Assembly (NCBI RefSeq): GCF_039522365.1
Contig: NZ_BAAADJ010000005.1
Coordinates: 1-64,000, forward strand
Direction of reading: 5' to 3'
DNA: 64,000 bases
From: Bacillus carboniphilus
Lineage (GTDB): Bacteria; Bacillota; Bacilli; Bacillales; JC228
Positions 33,513 through 43,823 of this stretch are shown in pieces (within the stretch, counting starts at the first letter, position 1; each line of letters opens with the position of its first letter). The position numbers and the translations under genes were made by a program. The notes beneath the pieces are model-generated. The model ran no database searches. It had not been told where the DNA came from and saw only the letters and a list, made by a program, of their open reading frames with translations.

Positions 33513-34706
33513 ATGATGGTTAAAACTAAAGAATGGTTCATTATAAACGGCCATATTTATACTGGAGAAAATCAGATTCCAAATGGGTATATTCACATTG
33601 TAGATGGGAAAATTGCTGAAATGGGACCGATGGAGTCCGCCCCTTCCCATATGGAAAACTACTTCGATGCTGCTGGACAGAGAATCGTTCCTGGATTCAT
33701 CGATGTTCACATTCACGGAGTAGGTGGAGCAGACACGATGGACGCCACCGATGAAGCTTACCAAACGATGGCTTCCTTCCTCCCACAAGAGGGAACGACA
33801 AGCTTTTTAGCCACAACGGCCACCCAAAGTATTGAAGCCATTGAAAGGGCATTAGCCGGAGTAGCTCATTATCGAGAAGAAAATGAGCAAATAGGCGTTG
33901 CAGAGATGCTCGGTGTACACCTAGAAGGCCCGTTCTTAAACCCAAGTAAAGCCGGTGCACAGCATCCTTCTTTTATCCAAGACCCAAATATCGAACTGTT
34001 TGAAAAATGGAGAGGTTTATCAGATGACTGTATCAAACTTGTCACACTCGCTCCCGAGCGTGAAAACGGGTATGCGTTCATTGAATATTTAGCGCAAAAT
34101 GGAATTATTGCTTCGATCGGACATTCAGACGCAACCTACGACGAAGTGAAAGAGGCCATAGCAAAAGGCTTAAGTCATGCTACTCACCTATATAATGCGA
34201 TGAGACCATTACACCACCGAGATCCTGGTGTCGTAGGTGCAGCCCTTCTTCATCGCGAACTGACAGCGGAGTTAATCGCGGATGGTATTCACGTTCACCC
34301 AATGATGTTAGAACATGCGATTCAATCAAAGGGTGTAGACCGAATAGTTCTGATTACTGACTCAATGAGGGCAAAGTGCCTGAAAAGTGGAACCTACGAT
34401 TTAGGTGGACAAGAAGTGTTTGTGGAAGACAATAAAGCTACTCTTGGAGATGGAACATTAGCCGGTAGTGTGCTTCGCATGAAAGACGCTGTAAAACTTA
34501 TATCAAATGAAACCAGCTTCAGCTTAGAAGATGCGATTCAATTCACATCCGTTAACCCAGCTAAAGAGCTTGGAATTTTTAACCGTAAAGGTAGCCTAGC
34601 CGTTGGTAAGGACGCAGATGTCGTAGTCTTGGATTCACAATTTGATGTACAGCTGACTTTCTGTCGAGGGGAAGTGGCGTATAGCCGTAAGGGGGTTAAA
34701 TCATGA
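33513..34706 (+). CDS. nagA: N-acetylglucosamine-6-phosphate deacetylase
   Basis: Removes the acetyl group from GlcNAc-6-phosphate; used for amino-sugar catabolism and cell-wall recycling. The 397-aa amidohydrolase has the metal motif DVHIHGVGG, catalytic LEGPFLNPSKAGAQ, the Zn-binding GHSDATYDE and HATHLYNAM, and the catalytic Asp in LITDSM. AGGAGATGTC precedes the ATG. It overlaps nagB by 4 bp. Confidence 0.97.
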   Translation: MMVKTKEWFIINGHIYTGENQIPNGYIHIVDGKIAEMGPMESAPSHMENYFDAAGQRIVPGFIDVHIHGVGGADTMDATDEAYQTMASFLPQEGTTSFLATTATQSIEAIERALAGVAHYREENEQIGVAEMLGVHLEGPFLNPSKAGAQHPSFIQDPNIELFEKWRGLSDDCIKLVTLAPERENGYAFIEYLAQNGIIASIGHSDATYDEVKEAIAKGLSHATHLYNAMRPLHHRDPGVVGAALLHRELTAELIADGIHVHPMMLEHAIQSKGVDRIVLITDSMRAKCLKSGTYDLGGQEVFVEDNKATLGDGTLAGSVLRMKDAVKLISNETSFSLEDAIQFTSVNPAKELGIFNRKGSLAVGKDADVVVLDSQFDVQLTFCRGEVAYSRKGVKS

Positions 34707-35461
34707 AACTAATTGCTTGTAAGGACTATAAAGAAATGAGCAAAAAGGCAGCTAAAGAAATCCTAGAATTAGTTCACAGTGAAAAACGCTGTACACTAGG
34801 ATTAGCAACCGGTAGTACTCCAGAGGGTGTTTATAAAGCACTTGTTGAAGATTTTAACAAGGGGGAAACTTCATATAAACAAGTTTCTAGTGTAAACCTA
34901 GATGAATATGTAGGATTAACGAAAGACAACCCAAATAGCTATCATCATTACATGAAGTCAAACCTTTTCCAACATATTGACCTTCCAGAAAATCAACAGC
35001 TGATTCCGAATGGAGTAGCTAATGATTTGGAAGTAGAATGTAGAGAATATGAAAAAACGATTGCTGAACTCGGTGGAGTTGATTTACAGTTACTTGGAAT
35101 TGGGCACAATGGCCATATTGGTTTTAATGAACCGAGGACTCCGTTTTCGAGTCGGACACATGTGGTTGATTTAGCAGAAAAAACAAGAAAAGCTAATGCA
35201 CGCTTTTTCTCAGATATTACAGAGGTTCCCGCACAAGCCATTACAATGGGAATTGAAACCATCATGGAAAGCAAGAAAATTTTATTGCTGATCTCAGGAA
35301 AATCAAAAGCAGAGGCTCTTTCAAAACTAATAAATGGACCTATTGATGAATCTTTTCCCGCTTCCATCTTGAAAAACCATCCGAACGTTACTATCATGGC
35401 TGATGAGGAAGCGATGTCGTTGTTAGAAGAGGAAGCTGTGGGTAGACAGCATATTTTATAA
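34703..35461 (+). CDS. nagB: Glucosamine-6-phosphate deaminase
   Basis: Converts GlcN-6-phosphate to fructose 6-phosphate and ammonia, joining glycolysis. The 252-aa protein has LATGSTPEGVY, SVNLDEYVGL (catalytic Asp) and LLGIGHNGHIGFNEP (His/Glu). Second and last gene of its operon; the GntR-type nagR that usually follows is absent here. Confidence 0.97.
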   Translation: MKLIACKDYKEMSKKAAKEILELVHSEKRCTLGLATGSTPEGVYKALVEDFNKGETSYKQVSSVNLDEYVGLTKDNPNSYHHYMKSNLFQHIDLPENQQLIPNGVANDLEVECREYEKTIAELGGVDLQLLGIGHNGHIGFNEPRTPFSSRTHVVDLAEKTRKANARFFSDITEVPAQAITMGIETIMESKKILLLISGKSKAEALSKLINGPIDESFPASILKNHPNVTIMADEEAMSLLEEEAVGRQHIL

Positions 35462-35498
35462 AAAAACAGGGTTGGAGCTCACTCCACCCTGTTTTTAT
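35461..35498. terminator. Bidirectional terminator between nagB and yvlD
   Basis: ACAGGGTTGGA-GCTCAC-TCCACCCTGT (one bulged T) flanked by A6 and T5/T6 tracts, between converging genes. Confidence 0.85.
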
Positions 35499-35854
35499 TT
35501 TTTCCGCATCGGTTCAATAACCGCTTTGTTTATAACTAAGTTAGCCACAGACATGATAATCGCAATAATAATCGCAAAGCCAAAGCTACTTATTTCAAAC
35601 GCATCGCCCATCAAAGAATCGGTCAGGACCAGGGTTATTGCATTGATGACAAATAGGAAAAATCCTAGTGTAAAGAAGGTCACCGGCAAGGTTAAAATCA
35701 CCAAGATCGGTCTCACTATGATATTCAGAATGGACAGGATAAAGCTTGCAATCACCGAGGCCATAAAGCTTTCCACGTGAAGTCCTTCTGTAAAATATCC
35801 TGCTAAAGCTATAAATATAATGGCGTTGATTAAAATCCCAATTAGCCACTTCAT
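35495..35854 (-). CDS. yvlD: YvlD-family (phage holin family 4-like) membrane protein
   Basis: A 119-aa protein with four hydrophobic helices (MKWLIGILINAIIFIALAG and onwards), of the Mycobacterium-type holin-like family; despite the name it is chromosomal and unrelated to prophage here. The ATG at 35854 has GGGG 10 bp upstream and gives MKWLIG, as in YvlD; the TTG two codons earlier is too close to that site. In B. subtilis yvlABCD responds to cell-envelope stress; yvlC is missing here. Confidence 0.85.
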   Translation of the reverse strand: MKWLIGILINAIIFIALAGYFTEGLHVESFMASVIASFILSILNIIVRPILVILTLPVTFFTLGFFLFVINAITLVLTDSLMGDAFEISSFGFAIIIAIIMSVANLVINKAVIEPMRKK

Positions 35855-35983
35855 CGGCAATAAACCCCTTTTTTCCTAAATAATCATTTCATATAACATA
35901 TCCTTACCCTACTCTTCGACTTTTCAACCACAAATCCTTTTTTTAAATGGACGGTAACACACTTTTTTTATTTTGTTCTTCGT

Positions 35984-37138
35984 TCATACCTCTTGTCTAG
36001 CTTTTACTTCACTAATGTTGATGGAACCTGTTTTGCTCTCAGCAAAGATGTATGCCTTCTGCTCAGCTGTTTTCTCCGTTTGGAACGTGACTTGTTTCTG
36101 CAATACTTCGCTCTTTTCCACATGAACATCAGCCTCAAGGTTAACGTTCACATTTCCCATATTCGTTTTTAATTCTCCTTGTGCCGGAATTCCTTTTGGA
36201 AGTGCTAGGTTAATTCCGCCTGTACCTGCTTTTAATCGTACTGTATTCACATCCAGGTTATGAATATCACAGTTTACACTTCCATTTAAGCACTGTAAGT
36301 CAACTTTCTTAAACTCACCTGAAGCCACAAGCTTTCCGTTAATTGACTCACCTTCTAAGTTTTCTACGCTACAATTATTTAAGCTAATTTTTCCATTTGT
36401 GGACTCTGCATCTACATTTTCCCCACGAATTCCGTCAATTTGGATTGAACCATTAACTGATTTTATAATGTTCTTTTTAGATTGTAGGGACTCTGATTTA
36501 AACGAGCCATTAAAAAGCTTAGCCCAAATAAGATCGTATTCTTGCTTTGGAATATAGGCATGTGCATCTACCTTCAAAATCTTCGGCTGTGATACAAAGC
36601 GTAATTTTCCATCCTTTACAGAAAAAACAGAACTCTTCAAGAAGACATCTCTTGCTTCATCTTGATTCTCGACTTTATACACTTTAGCTTGGCACTCAAT
36701 ACGAACTTCCTTCTGTTCCCATGGAGTAAGCTTCAATGAACCGTATGGAATATCGAATTCTACTTCTGAAATCTCAGCATCTGTATGTTGAAAAATATGA
36801 GAAATCTCAATACCCTTCGCCCACTGAAGATCCAAATCAATTTCTTTAATCTTTTTCACAGCTAAATCCACAAAATCTAGTAACTTATGTTTTGCCTGTT
36901 GAAACGATTGGCTATTGGTATATTGCTGCTTCGAATCTTCAAATACCTTTTCATCCTCTTCGAACAATGGGTCATCCTTTTTCGATAAAATCGTAACCTT
37001 AGGTCCCTCTTTGTGTTCACTTGTGCCTTTCTTTTCTTTATATTCAGCTTCTAACTTTTCTATCAATGTCAATGCTTCCTCAACTGTGATAGTCCCTTTT
37101 TCCACCATTTTTAAAATACGCTTTCTCTCTTCCTTCAT
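35984..37138 (-). CDS. yvlB: DUF4097 family protein (YvlB/LiaX-like)
   Basis: A 384-aa soluble protein. The N-terminal ~40 residues (RILKMVEKGTITVEEALTLIEKLEAE) are the SHOCT-like helix pair typical of YvlB/LiaX. After a charged linker (~45-100) comes a parallel beta-helix-type DUF4097 domain with repeated short strands (SVNGSIQIDGIRGENVDAES, TNGKISLNNCSVENLEGES, INGKLVASGEFKKV). Relatives sense envelope damage. AGGGAGGACTTACTT precedes the ATG. Confidence 0.85.
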   Translation of the reverse strand: MKEERKRILKMVEKGTITVEEALTLIEKLEAEYKEKKGTSEHKEGPKVTILSKKDDPLFEEDEKVFEDSKQQYTNSQSFQQAKHKLLDFVDLAVKKIKEIDLDLQWAKGIEISHIFQHTDAEISEVEFDIPYGSLKLTPWEQKEVRIECQAKVYKVENQDEARDVFLKSSVFSVKDGKLRFVSQPKILKVDAHAYIPKQEYDLIWAKLFNGSFKSESLQSKKNIIKSVNGSIQIDGIRGENVDAESTNGKISLNNCSVENLEGESINGKLVASGEFKKVDLQCLNGSVNCDIHNLDVNTVRLKAGTGGINLALPKGIPAQGELKTNMGNVNVNLEADVHVEKSEVLQKQVTFQTEKTAEQKAYIFAESKTGSINISEVKARQEV

Positions 37139-37361
37139 AAGTAAGTCCTCCCTTATTATTAAAAATCCCCTTAGACTTGAATTAGATACCGCGTAACCAA
37201 TATTTAGCGTTCTTTATGACTCCATTATAACAACCGTACATTCCTTTCAACTCCGTCTGGAGGATGAAAGAGACTACAGTTAGAGTCGTAAAAATTATAA
37301 ATCTATATATAGAATACGTTTTGAGTGGGCGGAGGTTTCATTGAGAATTTTGAAGTTGGTG

Positions 37362-37545
37362 TGGGACATAGAGGAGCGGCCGGTATGGGACACTTATATT
37401 TTTTTAATGGGACACTTGGGGGTGGTATGGGACACTTCTCTCGTTTTATGGGACACTTGGGACTTGGTATGGGACACCCCACTTGATTTATGGGACACTT
37501 GGAACCTGGTATGGGACACTCCACTTGTTTTATGGGACATGTAAG
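37362..37545. repeat. 21-bp tandem repeat array with 42-bp alternation
   Basis: Nine TGGGACA cores at 37362, 37386, 37408, 37428, 37449, 37470, 37491, 37512 and 37533; the last five steps are exactly 21 bp. Units alternate between ends CTTGGT/CCTGGT and GTTTT/GATTT, giving a 42-bp higher-order period. The sequence is unrelated to the 21-bp arrays near the NERD gene. Frames that stay open (VSHTKSQ..., CPIPS...) are products of the period. Confidence 0.9.
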
Positions 37546-37571
37546 GGTAACTCTTCCATGATATCACCAAA

Positions 37572-37616
37572 TAAAAAAACAGCCGGCCCTTCATTCACTT
37601 AAAAGGGACGGCTGTC
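37572..37616 (-). terminator. Terminator of uvrBA
   Basis: Minus strand ACAGCCGTCCCTT...AAGGGCCGGCTGT followed by TTTTTTT, just after the uvrA stop. One arm (37575-37594) is identical, inverted, to 22107-22126. Confidence 0.88.
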
Positions 37617-37622
37617 TTTATT

Positions 37623-40496
37623 TCAAGAATACACTTCGGATTCCTCAATCATTTTTTTCATTCTGTCTCGATCACGTTCTAGGATTGGCTTTAAGTAACG
37701 ACCTGTATGTGACTTGTCACTGGCCGCTACGTCTTCAGGTGTTCCAACTGCTACAATTGTTCCACCTTTATCCCCACCTTCAGGACCAAGATCAACAATA
37801 TAGTCAGTTGCTTTAATAATATCAAGGTTATGCTCTATCACTAAAACAGTATCGCCATTATCGACTAAGCGTTGTAATACATCTAACAGACGGGCAATGT
37901 CATCCACATGAAGCCCTGTCGTTGGTTCATCCAAGATATAGAGTGAACGACCTGTCGAGCGGCGATGCAATTCAGAAGCAAGCTTCACCCTTTGGGCTTC
38001 TCCTCCAGATAATGTAGTAGCTGGCTGGCCTAGACGCATATAACCCAAGCCCACATCTGCAATCGTTTGAAGCTTACGATGAATCTTTGGAATGTTTTCG
38101 AAAAACTCAATTCCATCTTCAATCGTCATATCGAGAACATCTGAAATCGTTTTTCCTTTATATTTTACTTCTAACGTTTCACGGTTGTAGCGTTTCCCAT
38201 GACAGACTTCACAAGGAACGTAAACATCAGGTAGGAAGTGCATTTCAATCTTGATAATACCGTTTCCACGGCAAGCTTCACATCTTCCGCCCTTCACGTT
38301 AAAACTAAAGCGCCCCTTTTTATAACCTCTCACTTTCGCCTCATTGGTTGAAGCAAAGACATCACGAACATCATCAAAAACACCTGTATACGTTGCTGGA
38401 TTAGACCTTGGTGTTCTTCCGATTGGGGATTGGTCAATATCAATGATTTTCTCTAAGTGTTCAATCCCTTTCACCTGTTTATGTGCACCTGGTTTTACCT
38501 TTGAACGAGTGTAAAGTTTTTGAGCCAATGCTTTATAGAGAATTTCGTTAATAAGCGTACTTTTACCTGATCCGGAAACCCCTGTTACAACCGTAAATGT
38601 ACCGAGAGGAAACTTAGCATTTACATTCTTTAAATTGTTCTCATTTGCCCCAACTACTTCTAAAAAGCGGCCATCCGGTTCTCTTCGCTTTTCTGGTAAC
38701 GGGATGAACTTTTTCCCTGAAAGGTACTGTCCTGTCAAAGAATTCTCATCTTTCATAACCTCTTCAGGAGTACCCGCAGAGACAATTTGGCCACCGTGAA
38801 CACCGGCTCCTGGACCAACGTCAATCAAGTAATCCGCTGCAAGCATGGTATCCTCATCGTGCTCAACCACAATAAGCGTATTTCCAATGTCTCGCATGTT
38901 TTGCAGAGTTTGGATTAACCGGTCATTGTCTCGTTGATGAAGACCAATCGAAGGCTCATCCAAAATATAGAGGACACCTGTTAATCTCGAACCAATTTGA
39001 GTCGCTAAGCGAATACGTTGAGCTTCCCCGCCAGATAAAGTACCAGCTGCACGGTGAAGCGTTAAGTAATCTAATCCCACATTATTGAGGAACCCTAATC
39101 TTTCTTTAATTTCTCGTAAAATAAGATTAGCAATCTTCATATCTTTTTCAGATAAACTCAGCTCACTAAAGAATTTGTGGGCTTCTGTGACTGACATAAT
39201 CGTCACTTCACCAATATGAATATCTTGTACTTTTACTGCTAACGTCTCTTCTTTTAATCGATATCCTTTACAAGCTGGACAAGCATGTTGTGCCATATAC
39301 TGTTCCATTTGCTCACGGATATAGTCCGAACTTGTTTCTTTGTAGCGTCTTTCCACATTTCCGATGACGCCTTCAAATACAATGTAGTTTTCACGGACTT
39401 GTCCAAAATCATTTTCATAACGGAAATAGATTTTTTCGCCATCCGATCCGTATAAAACTTTATCCATTAAATGTTTTGGAATATCTTTTACTGACATATC
39501 CATGTCAATTCCGTAGTGTTGGCATACGGCCTGTAGAAGCTGTGGATAAAATTGTGAACTAGTTGGTTCCCAAGGTGCAATCGCGTGATCATTCAAAGTG
39601 AGTTCCCAGTTTGGAACCACCAAATCCTTATCGACCTCAAGCTTGGTTCCCAATCCGTCACACTCTGGGCAAGCACCAAATGGACTATTGAAAGAGAACA
39701 TTCTAGGTTCTAGCTCACCAATGGAAAATCCACAGAGTGGACAAGCATGGTTTTCACTAAATAGGAGCTCTTCTTCCCCAATGACATCCACAACCACATT
39801 GCCTTCACCTAGTTTTAAAGCCGATTCAAGTGAGTCAGCAAGACGTGCTTCTACCCCTTCTTTAACCACAATACGGTCCACAATGACTTCGATGTTATGT
39901 TTTTTATTTTTTTCTAACTCAATGTCATCCCCAAGGTCATGAATCTCACCATCGATTCGAACCCTTACGTACCCTTGCTTCTTGATATCTTCTAGTACCT
40001 TTACGTGCATACCCTTTTTACCAGAAACAATTGGGGAAAGAATTTGTAGCTTCGTTCTCTCAGGATACTTTAAAATACGGTCCACCATTTGTTCAATCGT
40101 TTGGGAAGTAATTTCAACTCCGTGTTTTGGACAAATTGGTTTACCAACTCGCGCAAAAAGAAGACGTAGATAATCATAGATTTCCGTAACCGTTCCAACC
40201 GTCGAACGCGGGTTTCGACTGGTTGTTTTCTGGTCAATTGAAATAGCTGGGGATAGTCCCTCAATCGTATCCACATCTGGTTTGTCCATTTGTCCTAAAA
40301 ATTGGCGGGCATAAGCAGAAAGTGACTCAACGTATCGACGTTGCCCTTCTGCGTAAATCGTATCAAACGCTAACGAGGACTTCCCGGAACCAGAAAGTCC
40401 TGTTAGCACGACTAATTTATCTCTTGGTATGGTTACATCTATATTCTTTAAATTATGGGCTCTAGCCCCTTTGACGATAATTTGATCCTTCGCCAT
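37623..40496 (-). CDS. uvrA: Excinuclease ABC subunit A
   Basis: Damage-recognition ATPase of nucleotide excision repair. The 957-aa protein has two ABC ATPase halves with Walker [10 protein letters not shown] (~30) and GVSGSGKST (~640), and signatures LSGGEAQR twice. Two zinc fingers are visible: CPLC...CPEC (~254-280) and CEAC...CEVC (~738-762). GGATGATTCTTTC precedes the ATG. It lies 7 bp after uvrB. Confidence 0.98.
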   Translation of the reverse strand: MAKDQIIVKGARAHNLKNIDVTIPRDKLVVLTGLSGSGKSSLAFDTIYAEGQRRYVESLSAYARQFLGQMDKPDVDTIEGLSPAISIDQKTTSRNPRSTVGTVTEIYDYLRLLFARVGKPICPKHGVEITSQTIEQMVDRILKYPERTKLQILSPIVSGKKGMHVKVLEDIKKQGYVRVRIDGEIHDLGDDIELEKNKKHNIEVIVDRIVVKEGVEARLADSLESALKLGEGNVVVDVIGEEELLFSENHACPLCGFSIGELEPRMFSFNSPFGACPECDGLGTKLEVDKDLVVPNWELTLNDHAIAPWEPTSSQFYPQLLQAVCQHYGIDMDMSVKDIPKHLMDKVLYGSDGEKIYFRYENDFGQVRENYIVFEGVIGNVERRYKETSSDYIREQMEQYMAQHACPACKGYRLKEETLAVKVQDIHIGEVTIMSVTEAHKFFSELSLSEKDMKIANLILREIKERLGFLNNVGLDYLTLHRAAGTLSGGEAQRIRLATQIGSRLTGVLYILDEPSIGLHQRDNDRLIQTLQNMRDIGNTLIVVEHDEDTMLAADYLIDVGPGAGVHGGQIVSAGTPEEVMKDENSLTGQYLSGKKFIPLPEKRREPDGRFLEVVGANENNLKNVNAKFPLGTFTVVTGVSGSGKSTLINEILYKALAQKLYTRSKVKPGAHKQVKGIEHLEKIIDIDQSPIGRTPRSNPATYTGVFDDVRDVFASTNEAKVRGYKKGRFSFNVKGGRCEACRGNGIIKIEMHFLPDVYVPCEVCHGKRYNRETLEVKYKGKTISDVLDMTIEDGIEFFENIPKIHRKLQTIADVGLGYMRLGQPATTLSGGEAQRVKLASELHRRSTGRSLYILDEPTTGLHVDDIARLLDVLQRLVDNGDTVLVIEHNLDIIKATDYIVDLGPEGGDKGGTIVAVGTPEDVAASDKSHTGRYLKPILERDRDRMKKMIEESEVYS

Positions 40497-40503
40497 GAAA
40501 GAA

Positions 40504-42486
40504 TCATCCTTCCGCTTTCAGCTCTAGTAATAAATCACGAAGCTCTGCAGCTCTCTCGAAGTTGAGGGCTTTTGCAGCTTCTTTCATTTCTTTTTCCATG
40601 TTGGCTATTACTTTTTCTCGCTCTGCCTTCGTTATTAACTTTGGCTTTGCAGGTGTTTCTTTGTATTCTGCAGGATCTTCTGCAGCATATGTTGCACGAA
40701 TGACATCGCGGATTTCTTTTTTAATCGTTTGAGGAGTAATTCCGTGTTTTTCATTATATTCTTCTTGAATGGAACGTCTCCGCTTTGTCTCTTCAATTGC
40801 GACTTTCATTGAATCCGTAACTTTATCTGCATACATAATGACGTGACCGTTCGCATTACGTGCTGCGCGACCAATCGTTTGAATTAGAGAACGCTCTGAA
40901 CGTAAGAAGCCTTCTTTGTCGGCATCTAAAATGGTCACCAGAGACACTTCTGGTATATCCAAACCTTCTCTTAGAAGGTTGATTCCAACAAGAACGTCAT
41001 AGACGCCAAGTCTCAACTCCCTAATGATCTCAATTCTTTCTAATGTTTTTACTTCAGAATGTAGGTAATTGACCTTTATTCCGATTTCTTTTAGATAACG
41101 CGTAAGATCCTCTGACATTTTTTTGGTCAAAGTGGTGACAAGCACTCTTTCATTCTTCTTCACGCGCTCTTGGATCTCACTAATTAAATCATCAATTTGA
41201 CCTTCGATTGGACGTACATCTATTGTAGGATCTAGGAGACCCGTTGGACGAATAATTTGCTCAATCATTTCTGGACTATGTTCTTGCTCATAAGGACCTG
41301 GTGTTGCGGAAACATAGATTGCTTGGTGAACTCTCTTTTCAAACTCCTCAAAACGAAGAGGTCGGTTATCCATAGCTGAAGGCAAACGGAATCCGTGGTC
41401 TACCAGTACTTTTTTCCTCGCCTGGTCCCCATTAAACATGCCTCTAACCTGAGGAAGCGTCACGTGCGACTCATCAATGACTAAAAGAAAATCGTCAGGG
41501 AAGTAGTCTAATAAAGTATAAGGCGTAGACCCTGGTGGTCGTAACGTTAAATGACGCGAATAGTTTTCAATTCCTGAACAGAATCCCATTTCACGCATCA
41601 TCTCAAGATCATATTTTGTTCTTTGTTCTAATCGCTGTGCCTCTAAAAGCTTGTTTTCTGAGCGCATATGCTCAAGCTGTTCTTCAAGCTCTTTTTCGAT
41701 ATTTTCAATGGCAATTCTCATCTTCTCTTCGCGAGTTACGAAGTGGGATGCTGGGAAGATCGCAACATGATCGCGGTCACCTAATACTTCTCCAGTTAAC
41801 GCATCCACTTCACGAATTCGATCAATCTCATCACCGAAAAATTCTACGCGGATACAATGTTCATCTTTAGAAGCTGGGAAAATTTCTACAACATCTCCAC
41901 GCACCCGGAAGGTTCCACGCTTAAAGTCGATATCATTTCGATCGTACTGTATATCTACGAGTTTACGAAGTAATTGATTCCGTTCAATCTCCATCCCTAG
42001 TCGAAGTGATAATACAAGTTCACTATATTCTTCAGGAGAACCTAAACCGTAAATACACGAAACACTCGCGATAACAATGACATCTTTGCGCTCAAATAAG
42101 GCAGATGTCGCGGAATGTCGCAGTTTATCGATTTCATCGTTAATACTTGCATCTTTTTCTATAAAGGTGTCCGTTTGTGGGACATACGCTTCTGGTTGGT
42201 AGTAATCATAGTAGCTGACAAAGTATTCAACGGCATTATTCGGGAAAAACTCTTTAAACTCACTGTACAACTGACCAGCCAACGTTTTATTGTGAGCAAT
42301 CACAAGTGTTGGCTTGTTTATTTCCTTAATGACATTGGAAACAGTAAACGTTTTACCGGTCCCTGTTGCACCAAGTAAGGTTTGGTGAGTCTTTCCTTGA
42401 CGGATGCCTTCCACTAATTTTTTTATCGCTTCAGGCTGGTCTCCTTGGGGTTGATACTTAGAGACGAGCTCAAATTGGTCCTTCAT
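40504..42486 (-). CDS. uvrB: Excinuclease ABC subunit B
   Basis: Helicase-like damage verification subunit that recruits UvrC. The 660-aa protein has Walker [11 protein letters not shown] (~39-48), the beta-hairpin [12 protein letters not shown], the DESH-type [11 protein letters not shown], motif [11 protein letters not shown], and the C-terminal UVR domain ([26 protein letters not shown]). AGGGGG lies 9 bp before the ATG. A LexA box is about 120 bp upstream. Confidence 0.98.
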   Translation of the reverse strand: MKDQFELVSKYQPQGDQPEAIKKLVEGIRQGKTHQTLLGATGTGKTFTVSNVIKEINKPTLVIAHNKTLAGQLYSEFKEFFPNNAVEYFVSYYDYYQPEAYVPQTDTFIEKDASINDEIDKLRHSATSALFERKDVIVIASVSCIYGLGSPEEYSELVLSLRLGMEIERNQLLRKLVDIQYDRNDIDFKRGTFRVRGDVVEIFPASKDEHCIRVEFFGDEIDRIREVDALTGEVLGDRDHVAIFPASHFVTREEKMRIAIENIEKELEEQLEHMRSENKLLEAQRLEQRTKYDLEMMREMGFCSGIENYSRHLTLRPPGSTPYTLLDYFPDDFLLVIDESHVTLPQVRGMFNGDQARKKVLVDHGFRLPSAMDNRPLRFEEFEKRVHQAIYVSATPGPYEQEHSPEMIEQIIRPTGLLDPTIDVRPIEGQIDDLISEIQERVKKNERVLVTTLTKKMSEDLTRYLKEIGIKVNYLHSEVKTLERIEIIRELRLGVYDVLVGINLLREGLDIPEVSLVTILDADKEGFLRSERSLIQTIGRAARNANGHVIMYADKVTDSMKVAIEETKRRRSIQEEYNEKHGITPQTIKKEIRDVIRATYAAEDPAEYKETPAKPKLITKAEREKVIANMEKEMKEAAKALNFERAAELRDLLLELKAEG

Positions 42487-42602
42487 ACTGACAAGCCCCC
42501 TACCCTTTCACATTTGCGCATTATGTAAAACGAGCATATGTTCCTTTCTTTTACATACTTATCATTCTACCACAATACATACAGAAATAACCAGAGGGAA
42601 TG

Positions 42603-42616
42603 CGAATAAATGTTCG
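42603..42616. promoter_or_regulatory. LexA (DinR) box upstream of uvrB
   Basis: CGAATAAATGTTCG matches the Bacillus SOS consensus CGAACRNRYGTTYG in 13 of 14 positions. It lies about 35 bp upstream of a minus-strand TAGAAT (42569-42564) that may be the uvrB -10. Confidence 0.75.
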
Positions 42617-42642
42617 GTTTTTTCGATTATGTCCATATAAAT

Positions 42643-42673
42643 AAAAAAAGCCCTCCACAACTGTGAAAAGCTT
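42643..42673 (-). terminator. Terminator of csbA
   Basis: Minus strand AAGCTTTTCACA-GT-TGTGGAGGGCTT (several G-U pairs) followed by TTTTTTTATTT, abutting the csbA stop codon. Confidence 0.7.
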
Positions 42674-42922
42674 CTACCCAGATTCTTCTTTAGATTTTGT
42701 TTTTAGATTCCGCAACATTCTTCTTGAATACCAAAAGCCAAACGTCAATGACATGGCATCAATAATGTTCACATACCATGTGTGTGTAAATCCTTTGTAA
42801 GCCGATGCCGTAATTAAAGCAACCGTTATAATGAGCGCAACAACCGAACTGTACGTTACTCTTGCGAAAAGAATGACTAATAGTGCAGGCAAAAATATAG
42901 CAGCAATGACTTTATCAATCAT
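42674..42922 (-). CDS. csbA: CsbA-family small membrane protein
   Basis: An 82-aa protein with three hydrophobic segments (IAAIFLPALLVILFA, VVALIITVALITAS, IIDAMSLTFGFWYS). B. subtilis csbA, a sigma-B-controlled membrane protein of unknown function, lies in the same position upstream of uvrBA. AAGGACCTGCTT precedes the ATG. A perfect TATAAT is present about 35 bp upstream (minus strand); no clear sigma-B promoter was seen. Confidence 0.85.
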   Translation of the reverse strand: MIDKVIAAIFLPALLVILFARVTYSSVVALIITVALITASAYKGFTHTWYVNIIDAMSLTFGFWYSRRMLRNLKTKSKEESG

Positions 42923-42998
42923 AAGCAGGTCCTTTCCGTATCATCAGTTGCATCTTATTATAATGGTTTTCATTTCTGTTTAAAAGCAAGATATAGAT

Positions 42999-43033
42999 GT
43001 AAAACAGGGTGGAAGCGCGGCCTCCACTGTTCT
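42999..43033 (-). terminator. Terminator of the cupredoxin gene
   Basis: Minus strand AACAGTGGAGGC-CGC-GCTTCCACCCTGTT followed by TT and A-rich sequence, 8 bp after the stop codon. Confidence 0.65.
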
Positions 43034-43040
43034 GCAACGG

Positions 43041-43502
43041 TTAGTCTACATAAATATATCCAATCATCGGAGCTTGATGGTGCTCACCTTGATGAATGGT
43101 ACAGACGATTTTATAAACGCCTTCTTTATCAAATTGGAGAGGTACTACTGTTTCCTCACCTTTCTTGACAGTCCCTCTTATATCGGTACCCTCAATATAA
43201 AATGGATGTTCAGACCCGTTAATTCCATAAATCTTCAGGTTCACCTTTTCCCCTTTTTCAATAAAGATAGAACCAGGATCCCAACGATACGCATCCATGG
43301 TCTTTCCATTCTCCATCGTCATCGTAAACTCAGCGGTAATCATGTGAATATCTCGAACATCCTCCGACTTGGAATCCTGCAAAAAACCAAACGCTGGCTC
43401 ACTCTCTGTACTCATAAAATACAGGAACCCTCCAATTAAAACAACAACAAAGAGCGCTAGCCATGTGACTATATTCTTCTTTTTCACCACAATAAACTGC
43501 AT
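43041..43502 (-). CDS. Membrane-anchored cupredoxin-domain protein
   Basis: A 153-aa protein. The N-terminal helix (~12-30, VTWLALFVVVLIGGFLYFM) anchors it, and the rest faces outward as a cupredoxin-like beta sandwich. Candidate copper ligands are His99 (SEHPF), Cys134, His137 and Met146 in KIVCTIHQGEHHQAPM, arranged as in type I or CuA-like sites. It could carry electrons or copper. AGGAGGATGAGGT precedes the ATG. It is probably transcribed alone. Confidence 0.8.
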   Translation of the reverse strand: MQFIVVKKKNIVTWLALFVVVLIGGFLYFMSTESEPAFGFLQDSKSEDVRDIHMITAEFTMTMENGKTMDAYRWDPGSIFIEKGEKVNLKIYGINGSEHPFYIEGTDIRGTVKKGEETVVPLQFDKEGVYKIVCTIHQGEHHQAPMIGYIYVD

Positions 43503-43752
43503 ACCTCATCCTCCTAGACATGTACTAGTACAAGCATATGCAGGATAGTAGGGGGAACTTGTCTGTTTTTTAGGAAAAGTTTGGGGGAAATTATTGTTAT
43601 GGTTATTGAAACCGGCATTTCCATTTAATTATGAAGTTGGTAGCCAGCTTTTAATTCATTTGGGTTTAACACTTAATAGCTTTGCGTGAAAATGTAACGA
43701 AGTGAATTGAAACAGAACTTCACTCTATTGCTGGATTAAATAGGCAGAATAT
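43503..43752. other. Intergenic region upstream of the small membrane peptide gene
   Basis: Includes the short leader of the cupredoxin gene at its left end. Otherwise A/T-rich sequence with no ORF, repeat or hairpin that I could support. Confidence 0.5.
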
Positions 43753-43800
43753 TTGATTATTTACCCAACCCTTGATAAAATGTAAATGTAAACGTTTTCA
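43753..43800 (+). promoter_or_regulatory. Promoter with CcpA (cre) site for the 47-aa peptide gene
   Basis: TTGATT (43753-43758), 17-bp spacer, TAAAAT (43776-43781). TGTAAACGTTTTCA (43787-43800) matches the cre consensus (WTGNAANCGNWNNCW) and covers the expected transcription start, a position at which CcpA represses. Confidence 0.75.
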
Positions 43801-43823
43801 TTAGTGAGAAAGTAGGGATTCCC

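Noticed and set aside
35495-35854. Prophage remnant (holin family name)
   Set aside because: YvlD-type proteins are ordinary chromosomal membrane proteins; no other phage gene is near.
37303-37594. Open frames over the TGGGACA array on both strands
   Set aside because: Period artefact; no ribosome binding site, and three frames are open at once.
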